Shown here piece after piece: positions 8,652-17,121 of a stretch of 64,000 nucleotides of DNA. This DNA is from Acidimicrobiaceae bacterium (GTDB taxonomy: Bacteria > Actinomycetota > Acidimicrobiia > Acidimicrobiales > JAUTXP01), in contig JAUTXP010000052.1 of NCBI GenBank assembly GCA_030837965.1, positions 33,625 to 97,624 of the forward strand. The letters are read 5' to 3'. The notes under the pieces were generated by a model. That model was not told the origin of the DNA. It was given only the letters and a program-made list of their open reading frames with translations, and did no database searches. The translations under genes were made by a program, and so were the position numbers. Numbering within the stretch: position 1 is the first letter of the stretch; each line of letters begins with the position of its first letter.

Positions 8652-9593
8652 GTGGCCGATCGCCTGGCCCGGCTCACCAACTTGGTCGCCCTGCTGCTCA
8701 ACGCCCCTCGGCCGTTGACGCTCGATGAGGTCGCGTCCGAGTTGGAGCCTGAGTCCGGTTATCCGGCCGGTGACGAGGCTCGGCGGCAGGCGTTCGAACG
8801 GGACAAGCGGGTGTTGCGGGAGGAGGGCATACCCGTCGAGGCCGTGTTCCTCGAGGGCGAGGGGGGCAAGGTCGGCTACCGCATCCCGCCCGACGACTAC
8901 TACCTGCCCGATCTGGCCTTGACCGACGACGAACGGGTCGCGCTGCATCTGGCGCTGGCGGCTGTGCCGTTGGACTCGGGGTGGGGCGCGGAGGCCAGGT
9001 GGAAGCTGGGTGACGTGTCGGGCGCGGACGCCTCGCCCCTCGCCGCACTGCCGTCGGTCGAGGCCCTGCCGCTGCTCTTCGAGGGCTGGCGCCGGCGGGC
9101 ACCGGTCGAGTTCGGGTACGGCGGGTCGCCCCGGCTGGTCGAGCCGTACGGCCTGTTGTTCAGGGAGGGGTTCTGGTATGTCGTGGGGCGGGACCGCGGC
9201 CGTGGGGACTTGCGGCGGTTCCGGGCCGATCGCATCGAGGGCCGGGTCACGCTGGGGGAGGCGGGCTCGTTCGAGCGGCCGGAGGGGTTCGACCCAGCGG
9301 CTGCGTTGGCCAGTCAGCCGTTCATGATCGGAGAGGGCTCGTCGGAGCGGGTGCTGGTCCTGGTCGACGCGGTGCTGGCCGACAAGGTGGAAGGCGAGTT
9401 GGGACCGGCATCCGTCGCCGAACGGCGAGACGACGGCTCCGTGGTCGTGGATGTGGAGGTGACCAACCGGGTCGGACTGCGGTCGTGGGTGTTGGGGATG
9501 CGCGACCACGCCCTCGTCTTGTCGCCGCCTTCCGTGCGCGATGACGTGGTGGAGTGGCTGCGGGCCATGGCCGGCGCGGGCGCGGGCGAGTGA
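8652..9593 (+). CDS. pafB: WYL-domain transcriptional regulator PafB
   Basis: 313 residues from GTG 8652, which has GGAGG 6 nt upstream; the track start at 8619 is too early. An N-terminal helical HTH (RLARLTNLVALLLNAPRPLT) is followed by FERDKRVLREEGIPVEAVFL and GYRIPPDDYYLPDLALTDDE, all characteristic of PafB. A WYL fold follows (PVEFGYGG, VEPYGLLFREGFWYVVGRDR). PafB and PafC act as a pair that activates LexA-independent DNA-damage genes in mycobacteria. Here they overlap by 4 nt (GTGA) and sit divergent to a nuclease operon rather than beside Pup-proteasome genes, as seen in many relatives. Confidence 0.85.
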   Translation: MADRLARLTNLVALLLNAPRPLTLDEVASELEPESGYPAGDEARRQAFERDKRVLREEGIPVEAVFLEGEGGKVGYRIPPDDYYLPDLALTDDERVALHLALAAVPLDSGWGAEARWKLGDVSGADASPLAALPSVEALPLLFEGWRRRAPVEFGYGGSPRLVEPYGLLFREGFWYVVGRDRGRGDLRRFRADRIEGRVTLGEAGSFERPEGFDPAAALASQPFMIGEGSSERVLVLVDAVLADKVEGELGPASVAERRDDGSVVVDVEVTNRVGLRSWVLGMRDHALVLSPPSVRDDVVEWLRAMAGAGAGE

Positions 9594-10717
9594 GCCCTCG
9601 GGCCAATCCGGGTGAGCGGCTCCGCAGGCTGTTGGCTGTCATTCCGTGGCTGGCAGCTCGGGGCACGGCGTCGTTGGAGGAGATCGCCGAGCGGTTCGGG
9701 GTGGACGTGGCCACTGTGGAGGACGAGCTGTTGTTGGCGGCCTGCTGCGGGCTCCCGCCGTATTCGCCGGACCAGCTCATCGAGTTGGTGGTGGACGACG
9801 ACGGTGTGACGGCCAACGTGCCCGACTATTTCCGGCGGCCGCTGAAGCTCACCGCCGCGGACGGGTTTGCCATCCTGGCCGCGGGCCGGGCCTTGTTGGC
9901 GGTGCCCGGCTCCGACCCGACGGGGCCGCTGGCCACCGCGCTCGACAAGTTGGCCGGCGTCTTGGGCGGGCCTCGGGGGGTGACGGTCGAGTTGGACGCG
10001 CCTGCCCGGTTGCACGACTTGCGGGACGCGGTGGCGGCGTCGGAGCGCGTGGCCGTGGAGTACTACTCGGCATCGCGGGACGAGGTGACGAGCCGGGAGA
10101 TCGACCCGCTGTCGGTCTTCGCCGACCGGGGGCGGTGGTATGTGGCCGCGTACTGCCATCGGGCACAGGACGTGCTGACGTTCCGGGTGGACCGGGTGCG
10201 GTCGCTGCGGCGGACGGGGGAGACCTTCGATGCGGTCCGGGTGGGCGAGGCGCGCCGGTCGGGTGCGGGCGGGGGAGGCGGCGGCGGAGGCGGGGGATTG
10301 CACATCGCCTCGCTGGGCCCGGACCTGCAACATGTGACCTTGCTGCTTCCGGCCGAGGCCCGGTGGGTGGCGGAGGCGTACCCGACGACGTCGGTTGAGG
10401 ATCTGGGCGATGGTCGGCTCCGCGTCCGATTGGCCGTGACTGGCCTGCCTTGGCTGGAGCGGCTGCTCCTGCGGGTCGGGCCTGAGGTAAGGGTGGAGGA
10501 GCCTCCCGAGTTGGTTGCCGTCGGGCGCGAGGTGGCCCGGCGGCTGTTGGGCCGCTATCTGGCGGACGAGGCAGTTGGTGCTGCCGCTGCGGGCGGTGGT
10601 GCTGGCGACGGCGGCGGCGGGGCTGACGGTGGGGGCGGGGGCGGCTCAGCCGGCGAGTCGGGCGTGTCCGAGCCTGGTCGAGCGGACGCCGCGTCCACCA
10701 AAGGCAGCACGCGGTAG
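9590..10717 (+). CDS. pafC: WYL-domain transcriptional regulator PafC, with low-complexity tail
   Basis: 375 residues from GTG 9590, whose bases overlap the pafB stop. The HTH region ERLRRLLAVIPWLAARG, the PafC-type block CGLPPYSPDQLIELV and the WYL segment VAVEYYSASRDEVTSREIDP with GRWYVAAYCH are all present. A seven-Gly run (GGGGGGG) occurs near residue 225. The last 55 residues are a Gly/Ala-rich tail that overlaps, antisense, the tail of the convergent Lrp gene by 163 bp. The function is inferred from homologues: heterodimeric activation of the DNA-damage response, probably through ligand sensing by the WYL domain. Confidence 0.83.
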   Translation: MSPRANPGERLRRLLAVIPWLAARGTASLEEIAERFGVDVATVEDELLLAACCGLPPYSPDQLIELVVDDDGVTANVPDYFRRPLKLTAADGFAILAAGRALLAVPGSDPTGPLATALDKLAGVLGGPRGVTVELDAPARLHDLRDAVAASERVAVEYYSASRDEVTSREIDPLSVFADRGRWYVAAYCHRAQDVLTFRVDRVRSLRRTGETFDAVRVGEARRSGAGGGGGGGGGGLHIASLGPDLQHVTLLLPAEARWVAEAYPTTSVEDLGDGRLRVRLAVTGLPWLERLLLRVGPEVRVEEPPELVAVGREVARRLLGRYLADEAVGAAAAGGGAGDGGGGADGGGGGGSAGESGVSEPGRADAASTKGSTR

Positions 10718-11175
10718 GCGATCTGTTCGGTGAGGGCGATCACCGTGGTCGCCCGGTCGATGCCCTGCACCTCGAGGATGCGGTTGATCACGACTTGGAG
10801 ATGGTCGTTGCTGCGGGCGACGACTCGGCAGTGGAGGTCTCCTTGGCCGGTGGTGGCGTGGGCTTCCTGTACCTCCGGGATGGCCCGAAGGTGCTCGACC
10901 ACGTCGTGCAGCCGGCCTTGGGCGATCTCGAGCGTGGTGAAGGCCAAGACGTGGTAGCCGAGGCCGCGCACATCGAGGTCGGGACCGAAGCCGGTGACGA
11001 CGCGCCGACGCTGCAACTTGTCGAGCCGGGCCTGCACCGTGCCCCTGGCCACACCCAGTTGCCGGGCCAACTCCATGACTCCGGCGCGGGGCGAGTCGGC
11101 CATGGCCCGGATGAGGCGGCGGTCCAGAGCGTCGACTGCTCCCGCGGGTTCGGCGGGCGAGGTGGTGGTCAACAT
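10555..11175 (-). CDS. Lrp/AsnC-family regulator with Pro-rich C-terminal tail
   Basis: 206 residues from ATG 11175. The N-terminal winged HTH (VDALDRRLIRAMADSPRAGV, then LARQLGVARGTVQARLDKLQ) is followed by a RAM/ACT-like ligand domain (HVLAFTTLEIAQGRLHDVVE, EVQEAHATTGQGDLHCRVVA). A Pro/Ala tail of about 45 residues is unlike Lrp proteins and lies antisense to the pafC tail. A TACGGT hexamer 6 nt before the ATG suggests a leaderless transcript, and TGACCAA repeats overlap this start. It diverges from the oxidase-HPPD operon and is the likely regulator of it and of itself. An amino acid such as tyrosine or phenylalanine is a plausible ligand. Confidence 0.85.
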   Translation of the reverse strand: MLTTTSPAEPAGAVDALDRRLIRAMADSPRAGVMELARQLGVARGTVQARLDKLQRRRVVTGFGPDLDVRGLGYHVLAFTTLEIAQGRLHDVVEHLRAIPEVQEAHATTGQGDLHCRVVARSNDHLQVVINRILEVQGIDRATTVIALTEQIAYRVLPLVDAASARPGSDTPDSPAEPPPPPPSAPPPPSPAPPPAAAAPTASSAR

Positions 11176-11260
11176 GACCAAACCGTACTGCCAATCGGCC
11201 CACTGATTGGTCAATCTGCTATGGGCTTTTCCAATCACTTGACCAAATCGATGCGACCAA
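11174..11260. promoter_or_regulatory. Phased TTGACCAA operator cluster between lrp-like gene and oxidase-HPPD operon
   Basis: Copies of one motif are spaced about 32-33 bp apart: ATGACCAA at 11174-11181, the inverted TTGGTCAA at 11207-11214 and TTGACCAA at 11239-11246, plus a half copy GACCAA at 11255. The spacing is three helical turns. Lrp-type octamers bind arrays like this. The first copy covers the Lrp start region, which fits autoregulation. Confidence 0.6.
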
Positions 11261-11305
11261 TGAAGCTGAGCGCTACAGCCTGTTCAGCTGCAAGGGGGAA
11301 GCACC

Positions 11306-12178
11306 GTGACGGTGACGGAAACGCGAGGCCAGCGGGGCGCCGTTCGGGACCTGCCTGCCTTCCAGGCGCGGGTGGACGAAGTGGTCGGGACACATCCGGT
11401 CGTGGTCGACAACCGCTACACGAAGTGGTTCGCCGCGGGCACGGCCACTTTGGACGAGGTCCGCCACTTGACGGTCCAGTTCTCCGTGTTCAGCCACCTG
11501 TTCGTCGAGGCGCAGCTCCGCAAGGTCATCAACGCCGCGGACATCGACAGCTATCGGGCGGGCAAGGAGATCCTGATGAACGAGTTGGGTGTGGTCTTCA
11601 ACGGCCGCACCGACGACGAGGGGATCGCCACCGAGGGGACGGTCGACGGGAGCCGCTACCGGCATCCGGCCGCCCACTTCGAATGGCTTGTGCGTTTTGC
11701 CCGCCCGCTCGGGCTGGGCTTTGAGGATCTGGGCAAGCGCCGCCACGGCACTCCATCCACCTTGTTCTTCTGCGACGAGCTCCTGCGGGTCTACGGCCAC
11801 CAGGACGCGTCGATCGCCGAGGGGGCCTCGTACGCGGTCGAGCACTGGGCCGCGGCGGGCTTCTGGAAGGAGCTGATCGCGGGCCTGAAGGCGTTCAAGG
11901 CGAGGGAGTGCGCCGAGCTGCACCTCGGCTTTTGGACCTGGCACGACAAGGTCGAGGACCAACACGCGGCCCATACCGCCGACGAGCTGGCCGAGGCCTT
12001 CTACAACGAGGACTTCGATGAGGAGCTGTTCCTGCAAGGCGCCCGCGAGATGCTCGACGGGGTGAAGGCGTTCTGGGACGGGCTGGAGGCCGACCGCGCC
12101 GCCGGCGTGGGGGCTGGGGCGCTCGGCGGCCTTTCGGGTTTTCGGGCGGACGCGAGCGAGGAGGGCGGGCGGCAATGA
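11306..12178 (+). CDS. Heme-oxygenase-like iron oxidase (TenA/PqqC/CADD-like fold)
   Basis: 290 residues, all-helical, with ligand-type segments VFSHLFVEAQLRK, IAEGASYAVEHWAAAGFW and TWHDKVEDQHAAHTADEL. These Glu, His and Asp-x-x-His residues match the HDO superfamily (iron-containing redox enzymes). The GTG start has GGGGGAA 5 nt upstream. The stop overlaps the ATG of the HPPD gene (ATGA), so both are made together under the divergent Lrp regulator. Members of this superfamily can act on tyrosine-derived or fatty substrates. The link to HPPD suggests the aromatic product homogentisate, or its precursor, as substrate, which is inference. A low-complexity tail ends the protein. Confidence 0.8.
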   Translation: MTVTETRGQRGAVRDLPAFQARVDEVVGTHPVVVDNRYTKWFAAGTATLDEVRHLTVQFSVFSHLFVEAQLRKVINAADIDSYRAGKEILMNELGVVFNGRTDDEGIATEGTVDGSRYRHPAAHFEWLVRFARPLGLGFEDLGKRRHGTPSTLFFCDELLRVYGHQDASIAEGASYAVEHWAAAGFWKELIAGLKAFKARECAELHLGFWTWHDKVEDQHAAHTADELAEAFYNEDFDEELFLQGAREMLDGVKAFWDGLEADRAAGVGAGALGGLSGFRADASEEGGRQ

Positions 12179-13383
12179 CGTCGACCATCGACGAAGGACA
12201 TGCGGTTGGGACCGGGGCGACGTCTGGCCCGGCGCCAGCGGGCGGGCCTGCGCCCGTCCGGGCGGGGGCGCCTGCCCCCGTAGAAGGGCCTGCGCCCGCC
12301 GAGTTGTTCCTGGGATGGGACCACTTGGAATGGTGGGTCGGGAACGCCCGTGCGTTTGCTGCGTACATGTGCGCCTCGTTCGGGTTCCAGGTCGTGGCCT
12401 ACGCCGGGCCCGAGACTGGGATCACCGACCGGGCCTCGTATGTCTTGGAGCAGGGCGGGATCCGATTCGTGGTGAGCGGCGGGCTGTCGCCTGCCTCGCC
12501 CATTGCCGCATCCGTTCGTGATCACGGCGACGGCGTGCACGACGTGGCCATCGCCGTGACCAGCGCGCAAGGGGCCTATGACGCGGCCCTCGCCAGAGGG
12601 GCCGTCGGCCTCATGGCTCCGACCGTGGAGGAGGACGACAGTGGGAAGCTCGTCCGCGCCTCTATTGCTGCGTATGGAGATACGCAGCACTCGTTCATCG
12701 AGCGTGCCGCGTACAGCGGCCCCTTTGCACCTGGGTACACCACCGAGAACCTGCCACCGCTGTCCGCGGCACACCCGACCAACCTGCGGCTGATCGACCA
12801 CTGTGTCGCCAATGTCGCCAAGGGCGAGCTTGACGGCTGGGTCGACTTCTACCGCAGGACGCTTGGCTTCGATCAGCTCGTCCACTTCGATGACGAGCAG
12901 ATCTCGACCGAGTACTCAGCTCTCATGTCGACCGTCGTTTGGGACGGCTCGAAGATCGTGCTTCCGATCAACGAGCCTGCCGACGGCCTTCGCAAGAGCC
13001 AGATTCAGGAGTACCTCGACTACTACGGCTGCGCCGGCGTGCAGCACGTGGCCATGCGGACGGACGACATCGTGTCGACCGTGAGTGCGCTCCGAGCTCG
13101 AGGGGTCCGGTTCTTGCGGGTCCCCGACGCGTACTACGAGGACGTGCGGGCCCGTTTGCACGACCTCGACTTGCCGTGGGACCGGCTTCAGGAGCTCGGC
13201 ATCCTGATCGACCGGGACCACGACGGGTACCTGTTGCAGATCTTCACGGAGATGGTGACGGACAGGCCAACGATTTTCTTCGAGGTCATCCAGCGCCAAG
13301 GGGCCAAGGGCTTCGGGGCCGGGAACTTCAAGGCCTTGTTCGAGGCCATCGAGCGGGAGCAGGCCCGCCGGGGCAACCTCTAG
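12175..13383 (+). CDS. hppD: 4-hydroxyphenylpyruvate dioxygenase
   Basis: 402 residues. Two vicinal-oxygen-chelate domains are present, with the Fe(II) facial triad H209 (IDHCV), H291 (VQHVAMR) and E370 (FFEVIQRQG). The C-terminal gate helix GFGAGNFKALFEAIE is typical of HPPD. The enzyme converts 4-hydroxyphenylpyruvate to homogentisate. The first 43 residues form an unusual Gly/Ala/Pro repeat (APAGGPAPVRAGAPAPVEGP) not needed for the fold. No homogentisate dioxygenase, fumarylacetoacetase or tyrosine aminotransferase is in the window. The gene is coupled to the upstream HDO by an ATGA overlap. 4-Hydroxymandelate synthase is a close alternative, but the C-terminus looks like HPPD. Confidence 0.92.
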   Translation: MTSTIDEGHAVGTGATSGPAPAGGPAPVRAGAPAPVEGPAPAELFLGWDHLEWWVGNARAFAAYMCASFGFQVVAYAGPETGITDRASYVLEQGGIRFVVSGGLSPASPIAASVRDHGDGVHDVAIAVTSAQGAYDAALARGAVGLMAPTVEEDDSGKLVRASIAAYGDTQHSFIERAAYSGPFAPGYTTENLPPLSAAHPTNLRLIDHCVANVAKGELDGWVDFYRRTLGFDQLVHFDDEQISTEYSALMSTVVWDGSKIVLPINEPADGLRKSQIQEYLDYYGCAGVQHVAMRTDDIVSTVSALRARGVRFLRVPDAYYEDVRARLHDLDLPWDRLQELGILIDRDHDGYLLQIFTEMVTDRPTIFFEVIQRQGAKGFGAGNFKALFEAIEREQARRGNL

Positions 13384-13410
13384 CTAGACGAGCGGCCTCG
13401 CGGCCAAACA

Positions 13411-13435
13411 GGACTGCGCGGCGCGCCGCGCTGTC
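13411..13435. terminator. GC-rich hairpin between convergent genes
   Basis: A perfect 16-nt palindrome, GCGCGGCGCGCCGCGC, with near-matching flanks lies between the stop of HPPD and the stop of the convergent zinc-ribbon gene. It has no U tract, so the termination role is inferred from position. Confidence 0.35.
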
Positions 13436-13516
13436 AGCCGGCGTCCACCTCCAATTGAGCGCAGTCTCCCCGACTCTGCCGTCGCGCCCCTCGCCCGACC
13501 ACTCGGCCTCACGGCC

Positions 13517-14131
13517 TCACGGGTGGCAGAGGTTCGTGAGCTCGCTCGTGGCAGCCATAACCGAGTCGGGGTCCGACGCGCGGGACGCGGCCAGGAGTCG
13601 GCTCGCCGCGCCCCGCACGTCGGTTGAGGCCGAGGCCGCGTTTCGCACCACCTCCTCCGGCGACGCGGCCTCGCCTGCCAACGATCTCGACCGGTAGTTG
13701 CGGAAGGCGGCACACGCGGCGCCCCCACTGCCACCACCGCCGACACCACTGCCACCAGCGCCACCGGCAGTGCCCCCGCCGTCCAGTCGCGCCAGGGAGG
13801 CCCGCCCCAACGTCAGGCCCAACGCCACCACCACGACCACGGCAACAGCCGCCAGCACGCGGCCCGACGCGCGGGGGAGCAGCCGGGCTTCCTCCGCGCG
13901 CCGAGCCGAGACGATGGCGGCATCGGCATCGCGTGACGCGGTTCGCCACCACGAACGGTTGGCCGCGCCGCAGCCGCAGCGCCAGGACTCCAAAGAGTCG
14001 GGCACTCGTTGCATGGCATCGCAGCGCGCGCACAGCGCCCACCACCAGACCTGTCCGCACGACTGGCACCGGTGCGACACGGACTGCTCGCCGACTTGTT
14101 GCGCAGTGGCACACCACGGGCACCTGACCAT
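13517..14131 (-). CDS. Zinc-ribbon membrane protein, last gene of the pseudopilin operon
   Basis: 204 residues from ATG 14131. The N-terminus has paired cysteines CPWC...CQSC and CARC...CGCG, which would form zinc ribbons. One transmembrane helix follows (RVLAAVAVVVVVALGLTLG, about residues 90-110), then a Gly-rich spacer and an extracytoplasmic helical region. The start overlaps the stop of the pilin-like gene upstream by one base (TGATG). I recognise no family. Position and coupling suggest a role in assembling or regulating the pseudopilus. The track ORF to 14281 is an over-extension. Confidence 0.7.
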   Translation of the reverse strand: MVRCPWCATAQQVGEQSVSHRCQSCGQVWWWALCARCDAMQRVPDSLESWRCGCGAANRSWWRTASRDADAAIVSARRAEEARLLPRASGRVLAAVAVVVVVALGLTLGRASLARLDGGGTAGGAGGSGVGGGGSGGAACAAFRNYRSRSLAGEAASPEEVVRNAASASTDVRGAASRLLAASRASDPDSVMAATSELTNLCHP

Positions 14132-15333
14132 CAGAAACCCACCGAAGAGGACGGAACCTCGTGCCAATGGCTCACCGTCCAGTTGCGGACCAGCTCGGCC
14201 GACAGGTTCTGGTCGTAGCCCAGGGTGAAGTTGGGGGCGCCGTTGACCTTGACAGAGTTGACGGTGATGGACCCGAACCACGTGGCCCCGCCATTCAGCG
14301 TCAGCTCGCTGGCGGGCGCGTACAGAACGGCCGTCGTCGTCGTGGCGTGCGAGCCATTGCCGAAGTCGAGCGCCCCGCTGCCCGCCTTGTAGATCTGCAG
14401 GTCATTGCCGCGGCCGCCTTGGTTGACGGTGCTGTCGGCCATGGTCAGCCGGTGGTCGGCCGTGACGTACACGATGGCGGGCGGGTTGATGACGGTCACG
14501 TTGCCCACGAACGACACGTCGTGATCGCACACGACAGGCACCCCGCTCATGCCGTTGATCACCGTTGTGAACGCCCCCAACGGCGGGCAGGTCTGCACGC
14601 CGATGGTGGGGACCACGATCGGGTCGAGGACGTACGGCCCCTCCTGCGCCAACGGGTTGGGGCAGCCGATGCACGAGCCCGCGGGCGAGTAGTAGTCCTG
14701 GTAGTCGCCCGCGCCCGAACCAGAGTTGACCACGATGCTTCGGTTCGAGCCGAGATGGGCTTTTCCGGTGTGCGGCCCGCCCGAGGTCGAGTACGAGTAG
14801 ATGTTGAGGCCGCCGTTGCCGTTCAACGTCAGGCCCTGGTTGGAGAACAATGCGTACGGGAACTTCTGGCGCCGCGACACCGTCGCCTCCACGGCATGGG
14901 CCGAGCCGTTGATGACGCCCTTCACCTTCACCACGTAGCGGTCGTCGCTCTGTCGTGTGGCCACGTACTGGAAGGCACCGCCGCCCACCGATCCTGCGCC
15001 TGAGATGTTGGTCGACGCGGCCTGGTCGATGCGGAACAAGGCGTCGGACAGACCGCCGTCGGCCGTGGCCAAGGCGGCGACGAAGTCCTGGCCTCGACGG
15101 ACCTGGTTCAGCGAGACCAGGGACCGGGCCAACACGGCGACCGACAGCGTGCTCAGCACGAGCATGACCATCATGGCCACCGCGATCGAGCCCTCCTCGT
15201 CGATGCCGATACGCCCACAGGAACAGGGCGGCCCACTCTCCGGGCCCGGAGCCCAAAGCCGACCCCTAAGCCGACGCCAAAGCCGATCCCGACGGCACCC
15301 ACGCCCGCGCCGCCCGCACACTGGCCTCAACAT
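14131..15333 (-). CDS. Pseudopilin-like protein (PilX-like position)
   Basis: 400 residues from ATG 15333, with GGAGGGG 4 nt upstream and a 7-nt overlap with the preceding gene. After a basic leader comes a prepilin-like junction, DEEGSIAVAMMVMLVLSTLS, then a long N-terminal hydrophobic helix. The rest is a Ser/Thr/Asn/Gly-rich beta-type domain with four cysteines (CIGC, QTC, VVCDH). The leader is longer than in typical type IV prepilins, so processing is less certain than for the next two genes. It is secreted or surface-exposed, probably a minor pilin. Confidence 0.7.
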   Translation of the reverse strand: MLRPVCGRRGRGCRRDRLWRRLRGRLWAPGPESGPPCSCGRIGIDEEGSIAVAMMVMLVLSTLSVAVLARSLVSLNQVRRGQDFVAALATADGGLSDALFRIDQAASTNISGAGSVGGGAFQYVATRQSDDRYVVKVKGVINGSAHAVEATVSRRQKFPYALFSNQGLTLNGNGGLNIYSYSTSGGPHTGKAHLGSNRSIVVNSGSGAGDYQDYYSPAGSCIGCPNPLAQEGPYVLDPIVVPTIGVQTCPPLGAFTTVINGMSGVPVVCDHDVSFVGNVTVINPPAIVYVTADHRLTMADSTVNQGGRGNDLQIYKAGSGALDFGNGSHATTTTAVLYAPASELTLNGGATWFGSITVNSVKVNGAPNFTLGYDQNLSAELVRNWTVSHWHEVPSSSVGF

Positions 15334-15935
15334 CCGACCCCTCCGGGCAGGCGGTTGCGCAACTCGCCGTCAGACTCGCTGCGGAACGGCTGCGGGCCAG
15401 GCGCGCTGTCGGCGTACAGGGTGATGTGCACGCGGATGGTGCAGTTGGCGAAGTCGGCCGCGGTGGCCGTGGTCGACGTCAGCTCGGTGCCCGCCGAGTT
15501 GTAGTACCGGAACAACGGGATGCCGGCGTCGCCGTTGCGCACGCGGCTCAACGAGTACGTCGTCGCCGTCACCGATCCGCCTGGGGCGGCAAGCGTCTGA
15601 CGGCGCACGACCCCGCTGGCCGACTCGAAGTCCCAACGCACATACGCCTGATGCGATCCGCTGGTCGTCTTCAACTCCAGTTCCATCGTGTCGCGATATG
15701 TCGCGGTCGTGGCCAGAGGAAGGAGGGGATCGGCGGCGCGCACGTCGCGGGCGATGGCGACCAGCGCATACCGGACGTCCTCTTGATTGTCCACGCTGGC
15801 CCGGAGCCTGCGTTCGGCCTTGGTCTGGGTGTTGAGCAGGCCCAACAGCGTGGTGAGGACCACGAGCAACAGCATCGAGGCCGTTGCTGTCTCCACCACC
15901 GTGAACCCGGCTTCACTCGGCCGCGCTGGGATCAT
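15327..15935 (-). CDS. Prepilin-type protein (PilW/PilJ-like minor pilin)
   Basis: About 202 residues from ATG 15935, which overlaps the upstream stop (ATGA). The prepilin peptidase site is clear: SEAGFTVVETATASMLLLVV, with cleavage expected after Gly, Phe+1 and Glu+5. The remainder is the helix DNQEDVRYALVAIARDVRAA followed by a beta-rich head, as in PilW-like minor pilins. The long track ORF (15327..17120) is mostly a shadow of the FN3 pilin gene. An alternative ATG lies at 15941. No prepilin peptidase or pilus ATPase is encoded in the window. Confidence 0.83.
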   Translation of the reverse strand: MIPARPSEAGFTVVETATASMLLLVVLTTLLGLLNTQTKAERRLRASVDNQEDVRYALVAIARDVRAADPLLPLATTATYRDTMELELKTTSGSHQAYVRWDFESASGVVRRQTLAAPGGSVTATTYSLSRVRNGDAGIPLFRYYNSAGTELTSTTATAADFANCTIRVHITLYADSAPGPQPFRSESDGELRNRLPGGVGC

Positions 15936-17113
15936 GGGCATGTCTTCGCGTTGTGGACGCAGACGGTCAGGGTCAAAGCGCCGAGGACGTTGCCGCCGCC
16001 GTCCACGACCTGGACCTGGTGCGTCCCGGTGTCCCACGCCGTCGTGATGCCGTTGACCGTCCCCACCCACACGCCCGTCGTCCCGGCGATGAGGTAGGCG
16101 GTGTTGGTCGAGCCGCTGCGGGCCGAGTACCGGAGTTGCAAGCCCGAGCACACGCCAGTCGCGTTCACGCTGGCCACCGCGTCTGCCGACAGCAGGGTCG
16201 ACGCGCCGTTGAGGCGGTTGACGGCCGAGGGCGTCAACGTGGCCGTGCCCAGTTGGCACACAGTCGCCAGTGTCGAGGTGGTCGTGGCCAGCGCCATCAC
16301 CGACCACGACGACTGAAGCCCGTTGGCCGCCTTGGCCGCCACACGGAACTGGTACGCGGTCGACGCGGACAGGCCGGTCGCCGAATACGAGGTGACCGAC
16401 GCGGGCTGTGTGTCCGTGAGCAGATGGGCAGTGGCGAACGAGTCGGTCGAGAACTGCACCACCCACGTGCTGACCGGCGGGGTGCTGATCGGGTTGGGCG
16501 TCCAGGCCAGGTCCACGGTCGACGCGCCCGAAGCGCCAGTCGGCACCGTCGCGGCGAGGGCCAGCGGCGGCGAAGGGGGCACCGGCGACGCCACCACCGT
16601 CGTCGTGGTCGTCACTCCTCCTTGTGGCCCGGTGTAGACGCCCTGTCCGCCCGGATACACGAACGCCTCTTGCCGCACGGCGTGGGCCATGGCCTGGTCG
16701 CTCCACGTCACGACCACCACCACGCGCTTGTAGGCCTGGGCGTAGCCCGCGGTGGATGCGGCGTCGGCCCACACGACCTGTCGCGCGAACTGGAACGTCA
16801 TCCCGCCCAGCACCTGGTCCGGGCCGAAAGGCTGGACGACCGGGTCGCCCACCACGACGGTGACCGCGCCCTCGAACGCCGGGGTGAAGCCGGCCTGCAC
16901 CGGGCTGAAGCCGAGCCGGTCGTAGGGGACGGCGCGCATGGCCTCCGCCTCCTTGGTGGCCAAGGCCACGGCCCGGGAGCGGTTGTTGCCCTCGCTGGCA
17001 ACGGCGAAGGACGCGTGGAACACATGCACGACGCTGCCGATGCCGATGCTCAGGATGGTCAACGCCATCATCAGCTCCACCAACGTGAAGCCATCGTCGC
17101 GCCGGTCGCGCAT
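15932..17113 (-). CDS. Prepilin-type protein with fibronectin type III domain (PilV-like)
   Basis: 393 residues from ATG 17113, preceded by GGAGG at 8 nt. The prepilin motif RRDDGFTLVELMMALTILSI starts at residue 3. After the pilin helix and a Val-rich segment, a Thr/Pro linker (GVTTTTTVVASPVPPSPP) leads into an FN3 domain with WTPNPISTPPVSTWVVQF, then SYSATGLSASTAYQFRVAA. The final 90 residues look like a further Ig-like domain. FN3 on a minor pilin suggests an adhesive tip. This is the first gene of the four-gene operon and the direct target of the riboswitch in its leader. Confidence 0.85.
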   Translation of the reverse strand: MRDRRDDGFTLVELMMALTILSIGIGSVVHVFHASFAVASEGNNRSRAVALATKEAEAMRAVPYDRLGFSPVQAGFTPAFEGAVTVVVGDPVVQPFGPDQVLGGMTFQFARQVVWADAASTAGYAQAYKRVVVVVTWSDQAMAHAVRQEAFVYPGGQGVYTGPQGGVTTTTTVVASPVPPSPPLALAATVPTGASGASTVDLAWTPNPISTPPVSTWVVQFSTDSFATAHLLTDTQPASVTSYSATGLSASTAYQFRVAAKAANGLQSSWSVMALATTTSTLATVCQLGTATLTPSAVNRLNGASTLLSADAVASVNATGVCSGLQLRYSARSGSTNTAYLIAGTTGVWVGTVNGITTAWDTGTHQVQVVDGGGNVLGALTLTVCVHNAKTCP

Positions 17114-17121
17114 ATGCCACA

